A DNA stretch of 64,000 bases from Trichobilharzia szidati (taxonomy: Eukaryota; Platyhelminthes; Trematoda; Strigeidida; Schistosomatidae), in assembly GCA_944472155.2 (NCBI GenBank), contig OX235277.1, positions 36,900,804 to 36,964,803 on the forward strand, read 5' to 3'. Below are positions 55,905-64,000 of the stretch, piece after piece. The notes beneath the pieces are model-generated. The model was not told the DNA's origin. It was given only the letters and a program-made list of their open reading frames with translations, and ran no database searches. The translations under genes and the position numbers were made by a program. Numbering within the stretch: the stretch's first letter is position 1; every line of letters begins with the position of its first letter.

Positions 55905-56097
55905 CCTACAGGAGGTCAGTCGCGAGCCTGAATAGCTCAGTGGTAACATCTCTGACTGCAGCACTGGGTGACGCGGGTTCGAATCTCAGAAGGGACATCA
56001 GTTCCTTCAAGGTTGCAGATACGCCTTGCTGATGAGTGCCAACTAGCACGAAACCTATGTCCAAGGCTTCCTGCCGATTGCCTCCAACCATCTAATA
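55905..56097 (+). mobile_element. HH-2 element with tRNA-like head, 3'-truncated
   Basis: It holds an A box (tagctcagtggtaac at about 55938-55952), a B box (gggttcgaatctc at about 55975-55987), then a hammerhead region identical to the neighbour, ending at ccatctaat (56097). Same orientation as the neighbour, about 15-25 bp apart. It lacks the 3' end. The head makes it a pol III-type SINE. Confidence 0.9.
56023..56067 (+). ncRNA. hammerhead ribozyme (HH-2), second intact copy
   Basis: Same sequence and structure as 55678-55722: stem I 56023-56028 with 56062-56067; CTGATGA 56029-56035; stem II 56036-56039 with 56046-56049; GAAA 56050-56053; predicted cleavage after C56061. Two hammerheads in the same direction 345 bp apart could in principle release a unit-length RNA between them if co-transcribed. 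Confidence 0.9.
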
Positions 56098-56284
56098 TCT
56101 TCAGCTGTCACATAAAATTTCTTCTTAATGTTATGTAATATCCAATGCTGAAAAGGCATCAGTGTTGTCGAAGACGATTGCTTCTTAAATATTTCCATGT
56201 ATACAACTGTGTTAGCCAAATGAGGGAGTTATCAAGAAGAATATTCTTTGCTCAATGTCTTTTTGTCTTTTGAGTTTCTTGTCA

Positions 56285-56725
56285 AACACATAGCGTGGGT
56301 TTGAGATACGTCATTGATACTTTCATTATTTGTGATAAGAATTTCCATCTAAAAACCTATTCCAAACCTTCAATAATGCCCAGTCAAACATCGACTTGAC
56401 TTTGGAAGTTGAGTCTGATACAGTGTTTCATCTCCTTGACGTTTAACTGCGAAGGAATTCTGACAACTCGCTGAGAAGATCCATCTACAAGAAATCAACA
56501 TGGAATGGACAATTAATCAACTTTCAAAGTTTTGTGTCTCTAAGCAGAAAGAGAAACCTAATATACCCACTTTCCTCGAGGATACGGTAAATTTTCACTG
56601 AGGAGTCAATTGACGAAGAATTATGAAATCTCAGAGGGACCTTGATAGAAAATGGATTCTTAAACAAGAATCTATAAGCAAAGAAAAAGTTTAAAAAGGT
56701 TCAAATTGCCCCCCAAAAGATGCTG
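56285..56725 (+). mobile_element. PLE RT fragment with damaged catalytic dyad
   Basis: It reads RYVIDTFIICDKNFH (motif C with YVDD changed to YVID), FHLLDV, the SIYKKST-like segment (ccatctacaagaaatcaac), and KNYEISEGP further down. Truncated on both sides and frame-shifted. Confidence 0.75.
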
Positions 56726-57294
56726 ATAGGTAACTGCGATCCACTGTTAACGACCTTACACCATAACTCCAGCCAACTTCATTATGAAGTCAGTCATTAG
56801 AGAGGTTCATGTAAATTTTCAGGTGACAGTCTGAAAATTATTACTGTAAATTTATACTGTAACCAACATTGCCTCTATTTGCAATATTTTTCATTGATAA
56901 TTTTTTAAGTTTTGTCAGAATGTCATTTGAACGAGTTATGAGCTGCCATCTGCTCAATATAACCCCTCTAGTCACCAGCTGAGCTCCTCTTCCCACTTTT
57001 CAATCTTGATGAATACGGGATTGGAAGAATGGAAGAACATGTTTTATTGATGATGACACAAAAGGAGCGATGGCTATGGATTCACAAACTAATATAGGTG
57101 TAAAATGGGTCACTGATCAGTCCGAATTCTGAGAAAGAATTTCAGCTAGTCAATGAGAAGCTTCAACACTGAACTGACTAGTAAGTACCACTGGCTGGCA
57201 TGAGTGGTATCAAACTACTGAAATCGACCAATCAGTAGTATATATACTTCGTGAAGAAAAGCTTCCCCTATAAGGATAAAACCTGGACGCTGTG
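56726..57294. other. unassigned stretch
   Basis: No gene or repeat family recognised. Confidence 0.4.
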
Positions 57295-58790
57295 GCAGAG
57301 TATTACTCCGTCATGCATGAAGTTTTATTTTGATAAAATCGCCCAATGTTATACAGTAATATCTACTGATGACGACGTTTCGAGCGCAATTTATTACCGC
57401 TCATAATCATATCAAGATACTCAATCACACAACTTCATTGCTTCATTTATATACATGAGTAAAACTTGATGATTAGACATTCGAATAAAATCAGTGTGCA
57501 TTCGGAAATAATATTAGTGTTATCAATAAAATACAATCAGATGGGAAATAAGATGTTTTTATAGTAAAATAAATAAATAACTTGTTAGAATGTTATAATG
57601 TGAATTGAATTACACTTTAACATTATTTATTATCCTCTGATTTGACTGGTAATAATATCTTCCATATCTCTGGCAACTGCGTTGAGTCACTTTTACTGCA
57701 CATGTGTTGGATGTAGACTAGATGAATAAGGATTCAATCTCTCTAAATCTCTACCCACCCAAATTACTTTGTATAATTTTGACTCTGTCCTACCCACACT
57801 ATTGTGTGGTTGTGTGTTAATGCATGCAGTGTGATTCCTGAGTTTTTCTCTAAATTACTTATCTTCGTGAGATCAATCATTCTAGCCTTAATTGAATTCT
57901 TATGTTCTGATAATCTCAATACTCCCGATCTACTAGTTTGACCTATGTAGTTGACTGAACTCGCAGTCATTGAAAAGGTATTTTATAAATTTTATTATTT
58001 TGTCTAACTGGGCCAACAGGGTCCATTAACCCGCAGACCTTGTCACTGAGTGATTTCGTAGGTTTGAATGCCACCCTAATTTCTGCTTTTATGGAGAATC
58101 CTACGTAGGACCTTAGATGTCCCCTCCTTATGTGGTAAAACCACTGTAGTTGCCTTATGTTCTTTCTGATTTATGTTATCATTATCAGTGTCACCATTAT
58201 TTTTATTTTGCTTTTGACCTTTTTTGATATTCCTTATGCATTTTATAGCATAGTTGGTTATTTAACACCAACGCCTCTTCCATCTGTTTCATTTCATCGT
58301 TCAGGTCCTTTTTAGTAATACTTAGGGCTATTGTTCGATTTGTTAGACACCTAACAACTAGGCTTGCCTTCACACATGGATAACGGATGAGGTGAATTAA
58401 AGTCTAAATATCTATTAGAATGCGTTGGCTTTTTATAAATGCTAGTGGGCAGTCTACCTTCTTCTCTTTGTTTGATTTTACAATCTATCATGGTTAATTC
58501 TCCTTGTTCATTTTCTGATTCAAATATGAATTTTATTCCCCTCACTAGTGAGTTTATATGCGTCAAGAAGCTAGAAATATGTTCTGTTTCTAATACCGTG
58601 AAAGTGTCATCCACATATCTCCACCATATTTTTGGAGTAGGATTAAATGTATTAAGAGCGATATTTCCCAGCTGTCTATAAAGACATCTGCTAAAATAGG
58701 GAATATTGGTGATCCATGCCATTGCTACACCTTCTGTTTGTTTATACATTTTTCCCTAAAATTTTAAGACAGTAGATGCAAAGCATAATT
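57295..58790 (-). mobile_element. PLE-B copy 3, RT C-terminus and GIY-YIG
   Basis: Minus frame 58749-58351 (132 aa): EGVAMAW (motif B region), PTPKIWWRYVDDTFTVLETEHI (motif C intact), MIDCKIKQREEG and YKKPTHSNRYLDF. Minus frame 57970-57764: VNYIGQTSRSGVLRLSEHKN (GIY-YIG core) and THNHTIVW. The linker between is frame-shifted. The 3' end runs to about 57295 with the terminal module (reverse of ctgatgacgacgtttcgagc at 57363-57382). It is close to copy 1 at 14420. Confidence 0.88.
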
Positions 58791-59679
58791 GAACTCTTAA
58801 AATAATTTTCTCAGTGGGCGGCGCTGTTCTGCGACAAAACCATACGCCTTTATGAAAAAGATGCGAGATTCACGAACCATTGAATTTTCAACAGTCGATG
58901 TTTAAAAAGTACTGTAATTCAATATTAGAAGTTAATATAAATTCAACATTTCATATTTACTGGTGGTCGTCCTATAAAGTTTTGAAGAATGATAATATAA
59001 CATCATAATACCAATCAGTTAGTTACCCCTAAATAATTGGCTATATGCCCGTAAGGATGTAGTTTATCTAACAATGGACAGCTAGAATCAACAAAAAGTA
59101 TTTTCATTAGGCTACCGTTGACTTCCATCAGTAGTCACCCTCTCTACACAATATAAAAGGCAGGATAGACAACCGGAAAGGATGAGCAATACAACTCTGG
59201 TAGACTGAGAACTAACTAGGAACATGTTTCCTCAACCAATACGCCTAAGAAAATGAAAATTGAATGTATGAAGATTAAGCAGACCACCAAGTTACACAAC
59301 TCGTCACATCCCCGAATAGGACCTGTTATATACTCCTGTTATGGTGTTTATACACTCTTAGTTCTGTGTTACTGTGATGATCTACCCTTTATTAAGTAAT
59401 GTCCTCTAATTGATACTGGGTCGATATTTAGTCTTTTGATTGATTCGATCTTTCTTAAAGCTCTCCGTAAATGTGTTACGTGGTCGTATTATTATTGCTT
59501 TTTGAACTGTCGATCTGAGACAGTAAAATCTCTCTACTCAGCTGTCTATCTTCCTCCCTTCTTCTAGCGTCGCATATCATTGGTATCGTGTTATGGTGGT
59601 TGTCATTGCGAACAGTGACCAGTACAGTAGGCTCACAACACTACCAGTTAAGAAGTTCATTACAGCAGGAGATTCGTTA
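58791..59679. other. unassigned stretch
   Basis: No coding frame or repeat recognised. Confidence 0.4.
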
Positions 59680-59905
59680 ACTGCCAGGTTGCATTAACGG
59701 TCATATCAGAACCCGATAGGAGAATCAACAGTGTTAGGTGCTCGGTAGTGAAATATATGAGATCTTGTGAGGAGGAAGTGAAGTCTTTCTTCTGAGCAGT
59801 TGTGAAGTCATCTGGAAAAGACTACAGATGACAGATTAAAATCGAGGTGTATTGCTGAAACCCTATGTCCCACTTGGAACTCAAGGGACTATTTACAATA
59901 ATGAT
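59680..59905 (+). mobile_element. RTE-b 3' end fragment
   Basis: The blocks gatcttgtgaggagg, aatcgaggtgtattgctg and aaccctatgtcccacttggaactcaaggg match the RTE-b 3' end. The AAT tail is weak (acaataatgat). Confidence 0.7.
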
Positions 59906-60149
59906 GCAGTCCACCAGTATGCGTCATAAGTACTCACAATTTTATCCATAAAATTTAATCACATTTCAAGATAGATATCATTAGGAAATGATATAAATTA
60001 GTGAAACTGTTGACCATCTCGAAGTAATTATGAATTATAATAGGAATAAATTTATTCTGAACAATGTTTATATAATATAAAGAATTTTCAGGAGAGCTTA
60101 TTGCATGATTTAATTGAATTTAAGATTTTCGAGTCGATTGACTGGACTG

Positions 60150-60435
60150 AAGTGCTACGGCCTCAGATTGACATGTCGGCTTCTTGTGCAGATGCTTGGA
60201 CGATGTCTCGGCATTTAATTAGAATTTAATTGATGGATGGTGACTAGCAGTGGAATCCAAGGTGTGCATTTCGTCTTATTTGCATATCATCAGCTGGATG
60301 TACCTGCGTTTCCCAATAAATGATGATGTTCCCACCGAGGCTCGAACCAACTGCCTATAGTTTCAAACCCCAGAGCGTTATCCACTAGAACACTTGGGCC
60401 ATGAGAGCCACCTCTTGTGCAACGGGTCATGTTAA
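60150..60435 (-). mobile_element. Sm-alpha-like hammerhead SINE, minus copy
   Basis: In reverse the order is: A-box-like gttctagtggataacgc, B box ggttcgagcctcgg (60335-60350 region), ggtacatccagctgatg, hammerhead remnant (60240-60300), gattccactgctagtcaccatcc and a 3' region ending near 60150. The plan matches the Schistosoma Sm-alpha repeats, tRNA-related SINEs with a hammerhead. CTGATGA and GAAA are present, but stem II no longer pairs and the cleavage-site GTC reads ACC, so it is predicted inactive. Confidence 0.75.
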
Positions 60436-60439
60436 TTTA

Positions 60440-60600
60440 ATTTAATTTAAGATTTTACCATCGACTGATGGGCACTGGGTTCGAGCCTCATTGGGATTAT
60501 CATCACTCACTGGCAACTGCAGATGCATCCAGATGACGAGTCCCACAAAGGATGAAACGTGCATCCTGCATTTCACTGCTAGTCACCATCCAACAATTAA
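60440..60600 (+). mobile_element. Sm-alpha-like hammerhead SINE, plus copy, 5'-truncated
   Basis: It begins within the tRNA-like head (B box gggttcgagcctca at about 60478), followed by gcatccagatgacgag, tcccacaaaggatgaaac, gtgcatcctgca and actgctagtcaccatcc. GAAA and TC are present, but the first box reads ATGACGA (essential C replaced by A). Head to head with the minus copy, separated by a TTTAAT-rich join. Confidence 0.75.
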
Positions 60601-60834
60601 ATTCTTATTGCATGATATTTTCTCTTCGTCGAGTATCTTAAGATAAACTATTAATTGACAGTAGACCATGTGTGACGCAGTTCTATGCAACCTGAAGTGC
60701 TAATCAAACCATTATGATACATTTTCCTTTTCTCCTTCGAGAAATACATGACATTTTGTTGAATGACATTAAGTGAACCAAGGACACCACTCAGAAACGG
60801 TCACTTCATGGACTGGAGTAAGTTGCCGTCAAAA
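60601..60834. other. unassigned stretch
   Basis: No element recognised between the Sm-alpha-like copy and HH-1. Confidence 0.4.
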
Positions 60835-61007
60835 ATTGTTTCATCCAAGCTTTGGACTCTTCATTTGTAAGCACTGACTGATCCACTGAATGGTAACCGG
60901 TAATCAGCATCGTAAACTGAAGACGTTAGGCTAAATTTCCCATGCAAGTAATGAGGGCATAATGCTGGAGAGTTACAGTACTCCCTCGTTTATAATGCTT
61001 CTATACA
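60835..61007 (+). mobile_element. HH-1 element, decayed
   Basis: The left end (gtttcatccaagctttggactcttcat) is an inverted hammerhead half; a tRNA-like remnant (ccactgaatggtaacc) and the end gagttacagtactccctcg follow. It abuts the RTE-a copy, whose 5' truncation lies at this junction. Confidence 0.55.
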
Positions 61008-62165
61008 ACTTACATCGACTTTGAAAAGGCCTTCGACAGCGTCGATCGAGAGGTGATTTGGAAACTACTTCGCTACTACGGGGTGCCACCGACAATAATA
61101 CATCTCATCCAACAGCTGTACGACAATGCTGCATGCCAAGTAATCCACAGTGGGAAACTCACGGAATCCTTCGAAGTGAGGACAGGAGTAAGACAAGCTG
61201 GCTGCCTACTATCGCCAATGACTTTCTTGATTGCAGTACACTGGATAATGCGACAGGCAGCGGGCAATGAGGAAACAGGCATAAAATGGACTCACACAAA
61301 GAACTTGGAGGATCTGGACTTCGCCGATGATATATGTCTGATTTCCCAGAAACTGGAAGATATGCAAGCGAAAAGCAACAAGTTGGCGGAAGAAGCATCA
61401 AATATAGGAAGGACTTCAGGTGAACATAGAGAAAACAGAGGTAATGAAGATTCCTGGGCAACATCATCAACAGCAACAACAACAACAGACAACAATCGGC
61501 ATGAATGGGAGGAACCTGAAAGAAACAACGTCTTTTACCTACATGGGAGGCATCGTTGCAACTACAGGCAGACGGAACTGACGAGGATATCAAAGCAAGA
61601 CAAGCTTTCACTACTCTCAAGACAGTGTGGAGGTCAACAACACTCAGCATCAAAAATAACATCCGGATTTTCAACTCCAATGTGAAGTCAGTGCTACTCA
61701 CTATACGGATCAGAGACTTGCACTGCGCGTCATAAAGAGCATCTCAAACAAACTACAGACCTTCATTAACAGCTGTCTTCGCTCAATACTCAAGATCAGA
61801 TGGCCAGCCAGAAAAGATCAGCAACAGAGAGCTCTGGCAATGAGCGAACCAACTCAGCAGGAACCGATTGTGAAACAAATACGCAGGAAGAAATAGAGGT
61901 GGATTGGCCATACTCTGAGGAAACCATCCAGTGACATCACTAGACAAGCCGTTGCTCGAGTGGAACCCGAACGGGAAGCGGTGAGTTGGTTGTCAGTGTG
62001 AGGGTGACTTGGAGGAGGTCATGTGAAGAGGAGATGAAAATGTGTGGGCAGACATGGAGCCAGGTGAAGACTCTAGCAGAGAACCGAACGCAATGGAGAT
62101 GCACAGCTGAAGCCCTATGTTCCTCTAGGAATTAAAGGATACAATAATGATAATAATACAACTTA
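61008..62165 (+). mobile_element. RTE-a LINE, RT domain to 3' end
   Basis: It starts YIDFEKAFDSVDREVIWKLLRYYG (motif A, uninterrupted into a 210-codon frame at 61053-61685), then VRTGVRQAGCLLSP (motif B with one extra residue), LEDLDFADDICLIS (motif C FADD), a Thr/Asn-rich linker, and the post-RT region in shifted frames up to TWSQVKTLAENRTQWRC. It ends agccctatgttcctctagg with an AAT-type tail. The endonuclease and RT N-terminus are lost. Confidence 0.9.
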
Positions 62166-63379
62166 AATCGGTTAATAACAAAAATCCTAATTTGAAATCA
62201 ATTAAATCCCTTCAAAACTAACACTAAGAAATTTCTATATATATTAATCACACTTCTTGTTTGTTTCCTCGCACTTTCTTTTACATACATAAATAAACAT
62301 TCAATTTTCCAAGTGCGATATAAATTCATTTGGGAATTTTTGAAAACAGATCAGAATGCTATTCAGAGTGTAGGAATATTTATGTATTCTAGTGGGTGGG
62401 CAAATGTATCTCAATGGGATGAGAAAGAAGGAAGCAAAGCAAAAAACAAGAAAGAAGGTCAAAAGGAGGTATATATATACATATATCTATATATGTATAC
62501 AAGGATAAACAAGTGAACAATTTTCACACACTCTCTTTGGAATTATTAATTCTTTTATGACTTGTTAATTTTATTGTAGTTTTCTTAGTATCTACATGAA
62601 TGTTCATTCTCTTGTTCCACTTTTCAACTTATGATATGTGATGAATTGTTTCTGGCTTCTCGATTCTATTTTCTCTACTGTATACGCTGTTTACCGATTC
62701 AGTTACATAATACCGAGGCTGTTTACTTAGCTATGGACTTAGGGTTTCACCTCTCTATGTGTGTAGCTGTGTTTGTGCGTGTGTTTAAAGGTCAATAAAG
62801 AAAAATGAGAAGATGTAAATAGTTCTCGAGTTCTTGCAAACTGTGCCTCATCCTCCCACCTCTTGCTTCTATTTCCTCTTCTCGTCTCGTCTCGTCGTCT
62901 ATAATAATAACTACGGTCATCTGTCTTGTATCAGAACACATACACCCCCATACACACACATACACACTCACGTAGGAAGTGACTTTGAAACTAAGCAAAA
63001 AAGAATGACTAATGTTCACTCCTATAAATATATGTTCCTTCTTCTGCCTAAATAGAGTGAGAGAAAAAGCAGGTAAATCATGTTTGTTACTGTTGCTGTT
63101 TTCCTTCTTATTCTTTCTTCAGTTTTAACGTCTTACTTATTCTTGCAGTAAAAGGATAAAAATAGAAACGGGAGAAAGAGAGAGAATGCGAGAGAAAGGA
63201 TTTACTTTTCTTTTTCGGAAAGTTTCTACTTGATTAATTTTCAATAGTAGAGTTATACATAAGTATATTCATTTATTTTTATAAAGTACTTGCTAAACAA
63301 AAGATTTCATTATGAAATAATGCATTATAACTATTATTTCAATACTGATTATGAATTGATACATTAGTTAGGAAACTGT
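62166..63379. other. unassigned stretch with low-complexity runs
   Basis: Contains a (TA/CA)-rich run at 62468-62503, (TCTCG)n at 62878-62900, CA-rich repeats at 62938-62972 and a GA-rich run at 63170-63200. No gene recognised. Confidence 0.45.
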
Positions 63380-63870
63380 TAAAAACCCACCAAGAATTAC
63401 TAGATAACTGCATCGTCATTAATTTGAGACATCACTAATGTCCAAAGCCAGGACCTCCTGGTCACAAGGTGAGTTCTTAGACCATTAAGCCACTTGGACC
63501 CAATCCAATGGCCAGCCCATGAATTCCAACCTCTGTTAATTAACGATAATACTGAGACCACTGGCCAATGTCATCAGCGAGTGGAGTTAGGTGTGAGGAC
63601 AGATAATTACCGATGACACTGGCTGGTTGTCGCGCTGAAAATCCCGAAGCAGTAGAAGCCGAGATTCATGCGCCACTGGGTGGGGCCACAGTGGCTGAAT
63701 GGCCTACGAATCACTTCGTAACCTGAAAGTACCGGGTTTGATCCTTGTTTAAGCTGTAGGTGCGCCCCATTGAAGAGTCCCAAACAAGGGCGAAATAGCC
63801 GGCTGTTCAGTACTCCCTGTTGGTTTTCATTGATTCTCCAACTGATATCATCTGGGGACTTCAAGAGTGA
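63380..63870. mobile_element. HH-1 divergent pair, tRNA-like head in each arm
   Basis: The left arm (63380-63560) carries a reversed tRNA-like head (gaccattaagccacttgg). The right arm (63650-63870) carries a plus head (cacagtggctgaatggcc; ccgggtttgatcc) and a hammerhead block at 63770-63820. There box one reads TTGAAGA (C lost), stem II GTCCC/GGGC and GAAA are kept, and the site reads TT. The ends are inverted family 3' ends. Confidence 0.7.
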
Positions 63871-63884
63871 TCATGAAATTGTTA

Positions 63885-64000
63885 CATCAGGTCAAAAACT
63901 GTTAAAATCCCACGAAGAATTACTGGACAATTGTGTCGTCCTCAATTTGAGACATTCCACTGAGGTTCTATCCCAGGAACGTTTGCTCACAAGATGACCA
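63885..64000 (-). mobile_element. HH-1 element, left arm, runs off the window
   Basis: The sequence gttaaaatcccacgaagaattactgg nearly repeats 63378-63403, so a second HH-1 arm follows in tandem and continues past the window end. Confidence 0.65.

Overview
The window looks like repeat-dense, AT-rich genomic DNA of a schistosomatid flatworm (trematode). This rests on the mix of mobile elements: several Penelope-like element (PLE) families with reverse transcriptase (RT) plus GIY-YIG endonuclease, RTE-type and CR1-type LINEs, tRNA-derived SINEs, and hammerhead-bearing SINEs that include an Sm-alpha-like type known from Schistosoma. Species cannot be fixed from the sequence. Only one host coding exon is recognisable: a first exon on the minus strand (19347-19673) of a nicotinic acetylcholine receptor-like cys-loop subunit, ending in a good splice donor. 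The rest of that gene would lie at lower coordinates or beyond the window.

Names used here are working labels. RTE-a and RTE-b are two RTE-like LINE families with RT and AAT-rich 3' tails. LINE-D is a third LINE represented by its C-terminus and 3' end. PLE-A, -B, -C and -D are Penelope-like families. SINE-T1 and SINE-T2 share a tRNA-like head but have different bodies. HH-1 and HH-2 are tRNA-headed SINE-like families carrying hammerhead-type sequences; the Sm-alpha-like type is a third.

Layout: 1-9.2 kb holds RTE-b, LINE-D, HH-1 arms, SINE-T1, a CR1 C-terminus and RTE-a. 9.3-17.3 kb holds HH-2, LINE-D, PLE-A copies with inverted ends, and two PLE-B copies head to tail. 17.3-20.7 kb holds the receptor exon between SINEs. 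20.9-36.4 kb is a mosaic of PLE-A, RTE-b, HH-1, a long decayed CR1 and LINE-D. 37.9-46 kb holds PLE pieces, RTE-a, RTE-b and a PLE-D inverted repeat. 47.1-56.7 kb is the most interesting part: the longest PLE open frame (552 aa), a PLE-C nested with another PLE end, a nearly perfect 0.46-kb-arm palindrome, a Gypsy integrase remnant, and two intact hammerhead cores in adjacent HH-2 elements. 57.3-64 kb holds PLE-B, an inverted pair of Sm-alpha-like SINEs, RTE-a and HH-1.

The main theme is that the hammerhead SINEs and the PLEs share an unusual design: an inverted copy of the element's own 3' end sits at its 5' end, and hammerhead or hammerhead-like hairpins lie near the ends. SINE-T1 instead shares its 3' tail with the RTE LINEs. 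This suggests two separate parasite-host mobilisation systems side by side: SINE-T1 using RTE machinery and the hammerhead SINEs using PLE machinery. The second link is inference.
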